A DNA stretch of 64,000 nucleotides from the NCBI RefSeq assembly GCF_001650875.1, contig NZ_LXYI01000025.1:28381-92380 (forward strand), in the 5' to 3' direction. The position numbers and the translations under genes were made by a program. This stretch comes from Sulfitobacter sp. EhC04 (GTDB taxonomy: Bacteria > Pseudomonadota > Alphaproteobacteria > Rhodobacterales > Rhodobacteraceae). Below are positions 54,041 through 63,582 of the stretch, piece by piece; the first letter of the stretch is position 1; the number at the start of each line of letters is the position of its first letter. The notes beneath the pieces are model-generated. The model was not told the DNA's origin. It saw nothing but the letters and a program-made list of their open reading frames with translations, and did no database searches.

Positions 54041-57000
54041 ATGACTGCTCAGAATGCCCCCTCACTGCGCCACCGCATCGACGCTGGCATGTATGCCAAC
54101 CCTCAGGCCGTTCTGGACGGGTTGATCGACACCGCCCAACTGAGCGGCGAGGCGCGCGCTGCCATCAGCACGGATGCCGCAGGGCTGGTCCGCGACATTC
54201 GCAGCACCACCGCCCCCGGCCTGATGGAGGTGTTTTTGGCCGAATATGGCCTCTCCACCGATGAAGGCGTGGCGCTGATGTGTCTGGCCGAGGCGCTGCT
54301 GCGGGTGCCGGATGCCGATACCATAGACGCGCTGATCGAGGACAAGATTGCGCCCAGCAACTGGGGCCGTCACATGGGTCATTCCACCTCATCGCTGGTC
54401 AATGCCTCCACCTGGGCGCTGATGCTGACGGGCCGTGTGCTGGACGATGATCAGCCCGGCCCGGTGCGCCACCTGCGCGCCGCGATCAAACGGCTGGGCG
54501 AACCGGTGATCCGCACTGCCGTTTCCCGCGCGATGAAGGAAATGGGCCGCCAGTTCGTGCTGGGCGAAGACATCGAAGCTGCCATGAAACGCGCCTCGGG
54601 GATGGAGAAGAAGGGCTTTACCTATTCCTATGACATGCTGGGCGAGGCCGCGCGGACAGAGCGGGACGCGAAACGCTATCACCTGAGCTATTCCCGCGCG
54701 ATTTCGGCCATCGCGACCGCCTGCACCGATGAGGATATTCGCAAGAACCCCGGCATTTCGGTCAAGCTGTCAGCGTTGCACCCGCGCTACGAAGTCGCGC
54801 AGGACGCCTCTGTGATGAACGAGCTGGTGCCGCGCCTGCGCGCGCTGGCGCTGTTGGCGAAATCCGCCGGTATGGGCCTGAACGTGGACGCGGAAGAGGC
54901 CGACCGCCTCGCCCTGTCGCTGGAGGTGATCGAGCGTGTGATGTCGGAGCCCGCGCTGGCGGGCTGGGACGGGTTCGGTATTGTGGTACAGGCCTTTGGC
55001 CCGCGTGCAGGCACGGTGATCGACGCGCTTTACGAGATGGCGCAGAAGTATGACCGCAAGATCATGGTGCGCCTGGTGAAGGGTGCCTATTGGGACACCG
55101 AGATCAAGCGCGCCCAGGTGGATGGCGTCGATGGCTTCCCGGTCTTCACGCAAAAGGCCGCGACCGATGTCAGCTATATCGCCAACGCGCGCAAACTGCT
55201 GGGGATGACCGACCGCATCTATCCGCAGTTCGCCACCCATAACGCGCATACGGTGGCGGCCGTACTGCATATGGCCGACGACAGGGAGGCGTTCGAGTTC
55301 CAGCGCCTGCATGGCATGGGCGAGACGCTGCACACGCTGGTGATGGACAAGCACAAGACCCGCTGTCGCATCTATGCGCCCGTGGGCGCGCACCGCGATC
55401 TGCTGGCCTATCTGGTGCGGCGGCTGCTGGAAAACGGGGCGAACTCAAGCTTCGTGAACCAGATCGTGGATGAGGACGTGCCGCCGGAGGTCGTGGCCGC
55501 CGACCCGTTTGCACAGCTGGGCCAAACCAACGTGGCCATCCCCAAAGGGCCCGAGGTGTTTCTGCCACAGCGCCGGAACGCGCGTGGCTTTGATTTGTCG
55601 CATGCCCAGACCCTGACCGAGGTGGAGGACGCCCGCGCGCCCTTCCTGTCCAAGCGCTGGGAGGCCGCCCCCCTGATCGCGGGCAAACCCGCGCCGGAAG
55701 AAGCCGTTGCAGTAACTAATCCGGCCCTGCCCGATGGATCACCCGGCACGGTGCGCCATGCGTCAAAGGCCGATGTGGCGACAGCGCTGGACAAGGCTGC
55801 CCCCTGGGACGCCCCACTGGACGAACGCCGCCGGGTGCTGATGAAAGCCGCCGATCTGACCGAGGAAAACTACGGCGAAATCTTTGCGCTGCTGGCCCGC
55901 GAGGCGGGCAAGGGCCTGCCCGATTGCGTGGCGGAACTGCGCGAGGGGGTCGATTTTCTCTATTACTACGCGGGACAGGCGATGAACGAACCGCCTGCGG
56001 GCATCTTCACCTGCATTTCGCCCTGGAACTTCCCGATGGCGATCTTTACCGGGCAGATCGCGGCGGCGCTGGCGGCGGGCAACGGGGTCCTGGCCAAACC
56101 GGCAGAGCAGACACCGCTCATCGCGCATCTGATCGTGCAACTGCTGCACCGGGCCGGGGTGCCTGACACCGCCCTGCAACTGCTGCCCGGTGGTGGCGAT
56201 GTGGGCGCGGCCCTGACCGGTGATGCGCGGGTGAACGGCGTGGCCTTCACCGGGTCTACCGCCACCGCGATGCGCATCCGCGCCAATATGGCCGAACACT
56301 GCGCCCCCGGCACCCCGCTGATCGCGGAAACCGGCGGGTTGAACGCAATGATCGTGGACAGCACGGCCCTGCCCGAACAGGCCGTGCAAGCCATCGTGGA
56401 AAGTGCGTTTCAATCGGCGGGCCAGCGCTGTTCGGCGCTGCGGTGCCTTTACGTGCAGGAAGACATTGCCGAGGAATTCACCAAGATGCTGGTCGGCGCG
56501 ATGCAGGCGCTGAACATGGGTGACCCCTGGCACCTGTCCACCGATGTTGGCCCCGTCATTGACGAGGCCGCGCGCAAGGGGATTGCAGACCACATCGCCG
56601 CTGCGCGGACCGATGGGCGCGTCATTGCAGAGCTTAACGTGCCCAAGGGAGGCACTTACATCGCCCCCACGATCATCAGTGTGAAGGGCATTGCCGATCT
56701 GGAGCGCGAGATCTTCGGCCCGGTCCTGCATCTGGCGACCTTCAAGAGCGGGGCGCTGGACAAGGTGATCGACGCGATCAACGCCACCGGCTACGGGCTG
56801 ACCTTTGGCCTGCACACCCGCATCGACGACCGCGTGCAGCATGTGTCAGAGCGGATCGAAGCGGGCAACATCTATGTCAACCGCAACCAGATCGGCGCGA
56901 TTGTCGGCAGTCAGCCCTTCGGTGGCGAAGGGCTTTCCGGCACCGGGCCAAAGGCGGGCGGGCCGAATTACATGCCCCGCTTCAGCGCCCCGGATGTGCA

Positions 57001-57463
57001 ACAGCGCGATGGCACATGGGACAAGCCGCAAGGCAAACTGCCCGCCCTGCCGCCACATGGAGCCTATAAACCGATCGAGACCCTGTCGATGCCGGGGCCA
57101 ACAGGCGAATCCAATCGCCTGTCCACCCTGCCCCGGCCTGCGTTGCTGTGCATGGGGCCGGGTGCGGAGGTGGCGGCGGCACAGGCCCGCGCGGTCGAAG
57201 CTCTGGGCGGCGTTGCCGTGCAGGCCAGCGGCGGGATCGACCCGGCGACGCTGACAGACGGTCCCGGTTATGGTGGTGTCCTGTGGTGGGGCGATGCCGA
57301 GACGGGTCGCGCCATCGAACAGTCCTTGTCGAAACGCAAGGGGCCGATCACGCCGATGATCCCCGGCCTGCCCGACCCTGCCCGCGTGCGCGCCGAGCGT
57401 CACGTCTGTGTGGACACCACCGCATCGGGCGGCAACGCGCAGCTTCTGGGTGCGGCGACCTGA
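54041..57463 (+). CDS. putA: Bifunctional proline dehydrogenase / P5C dehydrogenase
   Basis: Converts proline to glutamate in two steps, 1140 aa. The PRODH barrel lies at about 120-450 (VRLVKGAYWDTEIK, YPQFATHNAHT, FEFQRLHGMGE). The ALDH half starts near 520; the Glu base is in AETGGLNAMIVDST and the catalytic Cys797 in FQSAGQRCSAL. The first 20 residues lack the ribbon-helix-helix DNA-binding domain of the E. coli protein, so regulation must come from PutR. GGAG lies 6 nt before the ATG; earlier in-frame starts (ATG 12 nt and TTG 27 nt upstream) have no good site. The C-terminal about 100 residues form the dimerisation flap. Confidence 0.96.
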   Translation: MTAQNAPSLRHRIDAGMYANPQAVLDGLIDTAQLSGEARAAISTDAAGLVRDIRSTTAPGLMEVFLAEYGLSTDEGVALMCLAEALLRVPDADTIDALIEDKIAPSNWGRHMGHSTSSLVNASTWALMLTGRVLDDDQPGPVRHLRAAIKRLGEPVIRTAVSRAMKEMGRQFVLGEDIEAAMKRASGMEKKGFTYSYDMLGEAARTERDAKRYHLSYSRAISAIATACTDEDIRKNPGISVKLSALHPRYEVAQDASVMNELVPRLRALALLAKSAGMGLNVDAEEADRLALSLEVIERVMSEPALAGWDGFGIVVQAFGPRAGTVIDALYEMAQKYDRKIMVRLVKGAYWDTEIKRAQVDGVDGFPVFTQKAATDVSYIANARKLLGMTDRIYPQFATHNAHTVAAVLHMADDREAFEFQRLHGMGETLHTLVMDKHKTRCRIYAPVGAHRDLLAYLVRRLLENGANSSFVNQIVDEDVPPEVVAADPFAQLGQTNVAIPKGPEVFLPQRRNARGFDLSHAQTLTEVEDARAPFLSKRWEAAPLIAGKPAPEEAVAVTNPALPDGSPGTVRHASKADVATALDKAAPWDAPLDERRRVLMKAADLTEENYGEIFALLAREAGKGLPDCVAELREGVDFLYYYAGQAMNEPPAGIFTCISPWNFPMAIFTGQIAAALAAGNGVLAKPAEQTPLIAHLIVQLLHRAGVPDTALQLLPGGGDVGAALTGDARVNGVAFTGSTATAMRIRANMAEHCAPGTPLIAETGGLNAMIVDSTALPEQAVQAIVESAFQSAGQRCSALRCLYVQEDIAEEFTKMLVGAMQALNMGDPWHLSTDVGPVIDEAARKGIADHIAAARTDGRVIAELNVPKGGTYIAPTIISVKGIADLEREIFGPVLHLATFKSGALDKVIDAINATGYGLTFGLHTRIDDRVQHVSERIEAGNIYVNRNQIGAIVGSQPFGGEGLSGTGPKAGGPNYMPRFSAPDVQQRDGTWDKPQGKLPALPPHGAYKPIETLSMPGPTGESNRLSTLPRPALLCMGPGAEVAAAQARAVEALGGVAVQASGGIDPATLTDGPGYGGVLWWGDAETGRAIEQSLSKRKGPITPMIPGLPDPARVRAERHVCVDTTASGGNAQLLGAAT

Positions 57464-57469
57464 GAGGAT

Positions 57470-58114
57470 TCAGGACCGGGCGATTTCCATTGCCCGGTCC
57501 ACCGCCAGTTGCGGTGACGACAGCACAGGCACCGTGATGTCAGCCAGATGATCCGCAGCCCCCATCATGGAGGCCTGCGCAAGGACCACCGCGCTTGTGT
57601 CGGGGGAATCCGCCAGCGCCTGTCTGACACGCGCTGCAATTGCACTGGAAAACGCCGAGGCCTGCCCGGCCTCGAAAAGCGGCCAGACCTCGGCACATAG
57701 CAGCAGTTCCTGCTGCACATCCCGGCCCGCCTCTGCCGCCACGCGGTTCAACAGGTCAGATGTCGCCCGGCGGGTGCTTTCAAGGCAAAGCACCACCAAC
57801 ACCTTGCCACCTGCCCTTGCGGCACGCTCCATCAGTGGCCGGTCGATGCGCAACAGGCGTGGGTCGGCCTGCGCCATGTCGTCAATAAGCGGACCCAGGG
57901 TCGAGCAGCTGCACAGGACCGCATCCGCATCACCAAGCGCAGCGATAGCCTGCCGCAGATCGGCGCGCGCCGCCTCTGCCCCCTGATCGCGCGCCCGTGC
58001 CAAAAGGTCTGTCCTGACAATGTGGTCGACGGTGCCGTCAAACCCTGCCTCAGCGAACAAGGCGTCAAAAGTCGCGATATGGACATCGGCGGTATGCAGG
58101 CAGGTGATCTTCAT
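57470..58114 (-). CDS. Asp/Glu racemase-fold protein lacking the second active-site Cys
   Basis: 214 aa with the Asp/Glu racemase fold. The first active-site Cys is likely C68 or C70 in CSCSTLG. At the second site, where racemases have a Cys in a GC(A/S)GM-like motif, this protein reads LAQASMMGA, with no Cys. So it probably does not racemise by the two-thiol mechanism, although related enzymes with one Cys exist. It is convergent with putA (6 nt between stops). It follows no metabolic cluster, so its substrate is unknown. Confidence 0.75.
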   Translation of the reverse strand: MKITCLHTADVHIATFDALFAEAGFDGTVDHIVRTDLLARARDQGAEAARADLRQAIAALGDADAVLCSCSTLGPLIDDMAQADPRLLRIDRPLMERAARAGGKVLVVLCLESTRRATSDLLNRVAAEAGRDVQQELLLCAEVWPLFEAGQASAFSSAIAARVRQALADSPDTSAVVLAQASMMGAADHLADITVPVLSSPQLAVDRAMEIARS

Positions 58115-58185
58115 CGCGGGTGTCTTTCTTTTTGCGGCAGGCAACACCACTTGACCCTGCCAGCGCAATCGCAAATTGTGCGCCC

Positions 58186-58929
58186 ATGTTTCCGATCCGT
58201 GATCATAACCCTTCCGGGCGCACACCATATGTGACCTACGCGCTGATGATCCTGAACATCGGGATCTTCCTCAGCTATGTGCCGCTCCTGTCGGACCCGC
58301 GCGAGATCAACCTGTTTTTCTCAAGCTACGCGCTGATCCCGGCGCAGGTCACGGGGGGCGGTGGCCTGAGCGGGCTGTTCACCTCCATGTTCCTGCATGC
58401 AGGCTGGATGCATCTGGCCGGTAACATGCTGTTTCTATGGATCTATGGCGACAATGTCGAGGACGAGATGGGCCATATCCCCTTTCTGCTGTTCTATCTT
58501 GGCTGCGGCATCGCCGCCGGTCTGGCGCAGGTGCTGTTTGAACCCGGCTCCTGTGTGCCGATGGTGGGCGCGTCGGGTGCCATCGCAGGCGTGATGGGCG
58601 GCTACCTGCTGCTGTTCCCCAAGGCCAAGATCGACATCCTGATCATATTTATCGTGTTCTTCCGCATCTTTCCGATCCCGGCCTGGATCATCCTGATCCT
58701 GTGGTTCGCGATGCAGTTCATCGGCGGCATGGGGGCGACGCCCGAAACCGGCGGCGTGGCCTATTGGGCACATGCGGGCGGGTTCATCGCGGGGCTCGCG
58801 CTGACCGTGCCGCTGTGGCTGCGCCGGGGGGCGTTCCGCTTCTGGTCCCGGACCCATGGCCAACCGCCGCATCCTGCTGCGACCTATCCGGTGGTCCGCA
58901 GCCGCATTCCCAGGATCAAGCGACAGTGA
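58186..58929 (+). CDS. Rhomboid-family intramembrane serine protease
   Basis: Six- or seven-helix membrane protease of 247 aa. The catalytic Ser130 is in MVGASGAIAGV (GxSG), and the His is H196 in YWAHAGGFIAG. HAGWMHLAGNMLFLWIYGDNVED holds the conserved N and the L1 loop. The chosen ATG is just before FPIRDHNP, the usual start of these proteins. The C-terminal tail is Arg/Pro-rich. The stop overlaps the GFA gene (GTGA). Confidence 0.93.
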   Translation: MFPIRDHNPSGRTPYVTYALMILNIGIFLSYVPLLSDPREINLFFSSYALIPAQVTGGGGLSGLFTSMFLHAGWMHLAGNMLFLWIYGDNVEDEMGHIPFLLFYLGCGIAAGLAQVLFEPGSCVPMVGASGAIAGVMGGYLLLFPKAKIDILIIFIVFFRIFPIPAWIILILWFAMQFIGGMGATPETGGVAYWAHAGGFIAGLALTVPLWLRRGAFRFWSRTHGQPPHPAATYPVVRSRIPRIKRQ

Positions 58930-59306
58930 GCACGGCACCGACGGATATCACCGCCTCCTGCCATTGCGGCGCGGTCCAGCTTGAGGCGCATCTGCCCGGC
59001 GGGCTGGCGGATACGGCGCGCTGCACCTGTTCGTTCTGCGCGCGCAGACAGGCGGCGGCGGTGACCGCCACAACGGCTTCGGTCAAGGTGACAGAAGGCG
59101 CGGAGAACCTGACGCTCTACACCTGGAACACCGGGACCGCGAAACATTATTTCTGCAAGACCTGCGGCATCTACATGTACCACCAGCGGCGGTCAGACCC
59201 CGCGCAATGTGGCGTGAACCTGGGCTGTATCAAAGGGGTCAAAACCTGGGAACACGAGCCTGTCACATGGACGGATGGCGTAAACCACCCCTCGGACCGC
59301 CGCTGA
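58926..59306 (+). CDS. GFA-family zinc-binding protein
   Basis: 126-aa protein of the GFA (glutathione-dependent formaldehyde-activating-like) family. Zinc ligands are in CHCGAVQ, CTCSFCARR and FCKTCG. The GTG start overlaps the rhomboid stop, so the pair is coupled. Most members have no proven formaldehyde role; the name is structural. Confidence 0.88.
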   Translation: MSTAPTDITASCHCGAVQLEAHLPGGLADTARCTCSFCARRQAAAVTATTASVKVTEGAENLTLYTWNTGTAKHYFCKTCGIYMYHQRRSDPAQCGVNLGCIKGVKTWEHEPVTWTDGVNHPSDRR

Positions 59307-59318
59307 CAGTCGGCAAGA

Positions 59319-60104
59319 TCAGCCGCGGATGACCTTGGCAAAATTGCTGAAAATTGCCTCGTTGGCGCAGATGATTTCGCCGTTCTCCAACACATCGCCC
59401 GCAGGGTTGAGCGGTTCAACCAACCCGCCCGCTTCCTTGACGATCAGCATCCCTGCCGCGAGGTCCCAGGCGTTCAGACGGCGTTCCCAGAAGCCGTCAT
59501 AGCGCCCGGCGGCCACATAGGCGAGATCCAGCGCCGCCGAGCCCCAACGCCGAACACCTGCGCAGACGGGCATCAACCGGCCAAGATCCTTGAGGGTTGC
59601 AGGCAGATCCGAGCGACCGCCAAACGGCAAACCGGTCGCAAAGATGCTTTCGATCATGCGGCTGCGCCCCGAAACCCGCAGGCGGCTTTCGTTCATCCAG
59701 GCACCGGCACCTTTTTCGGCAAAGAACATTTCGTCCTTGGCGGGGTCAAAAACCACCCCGGCGACGATCTGACCCTTGTGTTCCAGCCCGATGGACACCG
59801 CCCAATGCGGCAGACCGTGCAGGAAATTGGTGGTGCCATCCAGCGGATCGACAATCCAGCGACGGGTCGGGTCTTGCCCTGCTTCCTCGCCGCCCTCTTC
59901 GGCCAGCCAGCCATAGGTCGGGCGCGCGCCCATCAGTTCGTCCTTGAGGATCTTTTCCGCATTCAGGTCGGCACGGCTGACGAAATCGCCCGCGCCCTTC
60001 ACGGAAACCTGCAGGTTCTCAACTTCGCGGAAGTCCTTGATCAGCCCACGCCCCGCCTTGCGCGCCGCCTTGATCATGATGTTGAGATTCGCACTGCCAA
60101 CCAT
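59319..60104 (-). CDS. Inositol monophosphatase family protein (SuhB-like)
   Basis: Mg-dependent phosphatase of 261 aa. The metal site is WIVDPLDGTTNF (residues 84-95) with GWLAEEGGEE before it, and NAWDLAAGMLIVKEAGG at the second half, which are the two family signatures. It dephosphorylates inositol or other small phosphates; the nearest name is SuhB, which also has an RNA role in E. coli. It is convergent with the GFA gene. Confidence 0.9.
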   Translation of the reverse strand: MVGSANLNIMIKAARKAGRGLIKDFREVENLQVSVKGAGDFVSRADLNAEKILKDELMGARPTYGWLAEEGGEEAGQDPTRRWIVDPLDGTTNFLHGLPHWAVSIGLEHKGQIVAGVVFDPAKDEMFFAEKGAGAWMNESRLRVSGRSRMIESIFATGLPFGGRSDLPATLKDLGRLMPVCAGVRRWGSAALDLAYVAAGRYDGFWERRLNAWDLAAGMLIVKEAGGLVEPLNPAGDVLENGEIICANEAIFSNFAKVIRG

Positions 60105-60255
60105 GTTGTGCCCCTTAGATGGATCAGGCGCTGCGTATATGCGTCAGGCGACGGAATGCCAAGGGGCAGATCGCCCCGAAACCGTGACGTGTGATCACCC
60201 TTGCCTTTGCGGTTGAATGCCAGAGGGTAAGGGCAGCATGAAAAGGGAGGGACCC

Positions 60256-61296
60256 ATGAGTTCACAAATGCAGCAAATCGTTCTGGCAAGCCGCCCCGAC
60301 GGTGCCCCCAGCCCCGACAATTTCCGGCTGGAAACATCCGATATGCCATCACCGGGCGCGGGCGAGATCCTGGTCAAGGTGGCCTTCATGTCGCTCGACC
60401 CTTACATGCGTGGCCGGATGGACGATGCCAAATCCTATGCCGCACCCGTCCCGCTGGGCGGAAAGATGGAGGGCGGCAGCGTCGGCCATGTGATCGCCTC
60501 CAACGCTGAAGGCTTTGCGGAAGGTGACGCGGTGTTCGGCCCGTTCGGCTGGGCCAGCCATGCCGTTGCCGACGCCAGCATGTGCCGCAAGCTGAACCCG
60601 GATCTGGCACCGATCACCACCGCACTTGGCGTGCTGGGCATGCCGGGCTTTACCGGCTGGTACGGGCTGAACGAGATCGGCAAGCCAAAAGCGGGTGAAA
60701 CCCTGCTGGTTGCCGCCGCAACCGGGCCGGTGGGGTCGATGGTCGGCCAACTGGCCAAGGCAAAGGGCCTGCGCGCCGTCGGTGTCGCGGGCGGCCCCGA
60801 CAAGTGCAGGTTGGCGACCGAAACATTCGGCTTTGACGCCTGCGTCGATCACCGGGCCTTTGACAAGGTATCTGACCTGCGCGACGCGCTGAAAGAGGCC
60901 GCGCCCGACGGTGTCGATGTCTATTTCGAGAACGTGGGCGGCCCGGTGCTTGAGGCCACCCTGCCCCAGATGAACCGCTTTGGGCGCATCCCGCTGTGCG
61001 GCATGATCGCGTGGTACAATGCGGGCGGGCTGGGTGACGGTGCCAGCAGCCAGGGCCTGACCGGGCCAAAGCTGTGGCGCACACTTCTGGTGAACCACCT
61101 GACTGTCACCGGCTTCATCATCGCGAACCACTGGGACCGCTACGGCGAATTCCTGAAAGAGGTCGCACCCATGGTCGCGGATGGCCGAGTGAAATACGAG
61201 GAAGACATCACCGAAGGGCTGAAAAACGCGCCGCAGGCCTTCATGGACATGCTGAGGGGCGGCAACACCGGCAAGACGATCGTGAAGGTGGGTTGA
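60256..61296 (+). CDS. Zinc-independent MDR NADP-dependent oxidoreductase
   Basis: 346 aa, in the leukotriene B4/curcumin reductase-like subfamily. It has SLDPYMRGRM near residue 45, the NADP loop VAAATGPVGSMVGQLAK at about 145-160, VYFENVGGPVLEA and MIAWYN. No catalytic-zinc Cys/His set is present, as in this subfamily. It reduces alpha,beta-unsaturated carbonyls; the real substrate is unknown. AAGGGAGG sits 5 nt before the ATG, which fixes the start over upstream ones. Confidence 0.9.
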   Translation: MSSQMQQIVLASRPDGAPSPDNFRLETSDMPSPGAGEILVKVAFMSLDPYMRGRMDDAKSYAAPVPLGGKMEGGSVGHVIASNAEGFAEGDAVFGPFGWASHAVADASMCRKLNPDLAPITTALGVLGMPGFTGWYGLNEIGKPKAGETLLVAAATGPVGSMVGQLAKAKGLRAVGVAGGPDKCRLATETFGFDACVDHRAFDKVSDLRDALKEAAPDGVDVYFENVGGPVLEATLPQMNRFGRIPLCGMIAWYNAGGLGDGASSQGLTGPKLWRTLLVNHLTVTGFIIANHWDRYGEFLKEVAPMVADGRVKYEEDITEGLKNAPQAFMDMLRGGNTGKTIVKVG

Positions 61297-61350
61297 TCCG
61301 GGCGAAGGTGGGCGAGCCGCCCACCTTCGACTTTCGGCGCGGTTGCCGCC

Positions 61351-62256
61351 TCAGGCGGACTGCAGCTTGCGCGCTTCTTCGCCCGCGAGGCCTAGCAGCT
61401 TTTTCATGTAGGGTTTGTCCAGATCATCCGTGCGCACCGCAGCGTAGAGCCTGCGGGTGATCCCGTCCTTTGTCAGAGGCCGGGTGACATAGTCGGAGCT
61501 GTATTTCACTTCCCGCACCACCCAGTCGGGCAGCACGGCCACGCCTCGGTTCGATGCAACCAGCAGCAGGATAACGGCGGTCAGTTCCACCTGCCGGATC
61601 GCGACAGGCTCCACCTTGGCCGGGATCAGCAATTGGCTGAACACATCCAGCCGGGACCGTTCGACCGGATAGGTAATCAGGGTTTCATTGCGGAAATCCG
61701 CCGCCTCGACAAAGGGTTTGCTGGCCAATGGATGGGTGCTGGCCGCGACAAAGACCGCCTTGTAATCAAACAGTTCCACAAACTCGACACCCGGCAGGTC
61801 TTCGGGGTCGGAGGAGACGACCAGATCGACCTCTTCGCGCAACAACGCAGGCAGCGCGTCAAAGGCGAGACCCGGACGGATGTCCACATCCACATCCACA
61901 AAGCTGCGGCGGAACTGCTCCAGCACCGGGAACAGCCATTCGAAACAGGCATGGCATTCGATGGCGATGTGCATGCGGCCCGTGCTGCCCGCGCGCAGGC
62001 CCGAGAATTCGTCCTGCAGCGCCTGCACCTGCGGCAGAACCTGTTGCGCGAGCTTGAGCAGCCGTTGGCCCGCAGGCGACAGTTTCAAGGGCTTTGACCG
62101 GCGCACGAAAAGCTCCACCCCGGCCTGATCCTCCAGCCCCTTTACCTGATGCGACAGGGCCGATTGGGTGATGTTCATCATCTCGGCCGCTCGGGCCAGG
62201 CCACCTGCTTCGTGGATGGCCTGAATGGTGCGCAGATGACGGAATTCGATATGCAT
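61351..62256 (-). CDS. metR: LysR-family regulator, MetR-like
   Basis: 301 aa. The N-terminal LysR helix-turn-helix is MEF..RHLRTIQAIHEAGGLARAAEMMNITQSALSHQVKGLE (only the SALSHQ and helix residues are diagnostic), with the effector domain after residue 90. Divergence from metF across 97 bp is the standard metR arrangement in Proteobacteria, so homocysteine is the probable co-inducer. Confidence 0.85.
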   Translation of the reverse strand: MHIEFRHLRTIQAIHEAGGLARAAEMMNITQSALSHQVKGLEDQAGVELFVRRSKPLKLSPAGQRLLKLAQQVLPQVQALQDEFSGLRAGSTGRMHIAIECHACFEWLFPVLEQFRRSFVDVDVDIRPGLAFDALPALLREEVDLVVSSDPEDLPGVEFVELFDYKAVFVAASTHPLASKPFVEAADFRNETLITYPVERSRLDVFSQLLIPAKVEPVAIRQVELTAVILLLVASNRGVAVLPDWVVREVKYSSDYVTRPLTKDGITRRLYAAVRTDDLDKPYMKKLLGLAGEEARKLQSA

Positions 62257-62353
62257 GTGAGGCGAAACTCATGTTGAAGATGAAAGTTATGAATTTGTCT
62301 CACATCAATATTCATGAAACAAGGCTTTAACACGTTATTCAAAGGATACCGCC
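62257..62353. promoter_or_regulatory. Divergent metR-metF promoter with inverted repeats
   Basis: TGAG-N6-CTCA (62258-62271) lies directly in front of metR, and ATGAAT-N15-ATTCAT (62289-62315) in the middle. Both are in the range of LysR-type sites, and MetR sites are TGAA/TTCA based. The metF ribosome site AAAGGA is at its right end. No riboswitch is seen. Confidence 0.45.
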
Positions 62354-63220
62354 ATGGCGACGCCCAAAGTCTCTTTCGAAGTCTTTCCACCGCGCACGGT
62401 GGATGCGGCTTTCAAGCTGTGGGACGCCGCGCAGGCGCTGGCACCCCTGGCACCGCGCTTTTTCTCGGTGACCTATGGCGCGGGTGGCACAACCCGTGAC
62501 CTGACCCATGACGCGGCCCATGTGTTGCGCCGGACATCCGGCCTGCCGGTTGCGGCGCATCTGACCTGCGTCGGGGCCAGCAAGGCCGAAACCATGGACG
62601 TGGCCGACAGCTTTGCCAAGATCGGTGTGACAGACATCGTGGCGCTGCGCGGCGACCCTGCCGACGGGGCCAGCACCTTTACCCCCCACCCCGAAGGTTT
62701 CCAGGACAGCTGCGAGTTGATCACGGCGCTGGCCGAAACCGGCAAGTTCAACATCCGTGTCGGGGCCTATCCCGACCCGCACCCCGAATCAGCCAGCCAG
62801 GAGGCCAACATCGAATGGCTCAAGCGCAAGTTCGATGCCGGTGCGACAGAGGCGATGACACAATTCTTCTTTGAGGCCGAGACATTCCTGCGGTTCCGCG
62901 ATGCCTGCGCCAAGGCGGGCATCGACAAGCTGATCACCCCCGGCATCCTGCCCATCGTGAACTGGAAATCAGCACGCAATTTTGCCGGACGCTGCGGCAC
63001 GCCGGTTCCGGCCTGGCTCGACGATGCCTTTGCCAAGGCGGAACGGGATGACCGGACAAGCCTGCTGTCGACAACGCTGTGCACCGAGATGTGCAGCGAC
63101 CTGGTCGACGAGGGCGTCGAGAACCTGCATTTCTACACCCTGAACCGCGCCGATCTGACCCGCGATGTCTGTCGCGCACTCGGCGTCACGCCGCAGGTCA
63201 CTCTGGAAGACGTCGCGTAA
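62354..63220 (+). CDS. metF: Methylenetetrahydrofolate reductase
   Basis: FAD-dependent TIM-barrel enzyme of 288 aa that reduces methylene-THF to methyl-THF for methionine synthesis. The start is KVSFEVFPPRT, then FFSVTYGAGGTTRDLT, and DIVALRGDPADG with the FAD-binding residues. TQFFFEAETFLRF and PGILPIVNW complete the pattern. A terminator follows. Confidence 0.95.
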   Translation: MATPKVSFEVFPPRTVDAAFKLWDAAQALAPLAPRFFSVTYGAGGTTRDLTHDAAHVLRRTSGLPVAAHLTCVGASKAETMDVADSFAKIGVTDIVALRGDPADGASTFTPHPEGFQDSCELITALAETGKFNIRVGAYPDPHPESASQEANIEWLKRKFDAGATEAMTQFFFEAETFLRFRDACAKAGIDKLITPGILPIVNWKSARNFAGRCGTPVPAWLDDAFAKAERDDRTSLLSTTLCTEMCSDLVDEGVENLHFYTLNRADLTRDVCRALGVTPQVTLEDVA

Positions 63221-63253
63221 CATTTGCGCCCGGTCCCGTTGGCCCGCAACCCT

Positions 63254-63280
63254 CTCCGGCAGGCCCTGCCGGAGATTTTT
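63254..63280 (+). terminator. Rho-independent terminator after metF
   Basis: Perfect 9-bp stem CTCCGGCAG/CTGCCGGAG, a 3-nt loop and then ATTTTT, 33 nt after the metF stop. Confidence 0.92.
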
Positions 63281-63281
63281 C

Positions 63282-63560
63282 ATGCCCAAGCGAGCCAACA
63301 GCCCCGATGACCTGCTGAGCCAGCAAGAAGTCCTGAAACTCTCGGGGCTTCAGTTCATGCAGGCCTGGCGGGATCGGGTTTGCCACATTGGACGACACGG
63401 TGAGTATCCTGCGCGGCATCGCCCTGGGATTGCAGATTGATTGCACCGGCATCATTGATCATGTCGGTTGACCCACCGGGGCCGCACATGACGAGATCAG
63501 GGAGGGGCGTGGATGGCAAGCTCCATGCCACCGGGCCAACAACCTGCATCGTGATGAAGA
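63282..63560 (+). pseudogene. Remnant of a PaaI-type (hotdog) thioesterase
   Basis: Three pieces in different frames together look like a decayed PaaI-family thioesterase, normally about 140 aa. First, the N-terminus MPKRANSPDDLL... with LSGLQFMQA. Second, in another frame, a possible catalytic stretch GGIGFATLDDTVSILRGIAL, cf. the family's G-G-x-x-A-T-L-L-D. Third, a C-terminal piece VDGKLHATGPTTCIVMKI, very like the family ending DGKLxAxGTTTCLI. The middle is too short for an intact gene. The first piece alone would encode only 52 aa. It lies directly after the metF terminator. Confidence 0.45.
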
Positions 63561-63582
63561 TCACTGACCCCCGCCTCAAACG

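Noticed and set aside
62257..62353. A SAM-type riboswitch before metF
   Set aside because: The leader is under 100 bp and no SAM-II or SAH pseudoknot pattern is visible. The divergent LysR gene explains control.
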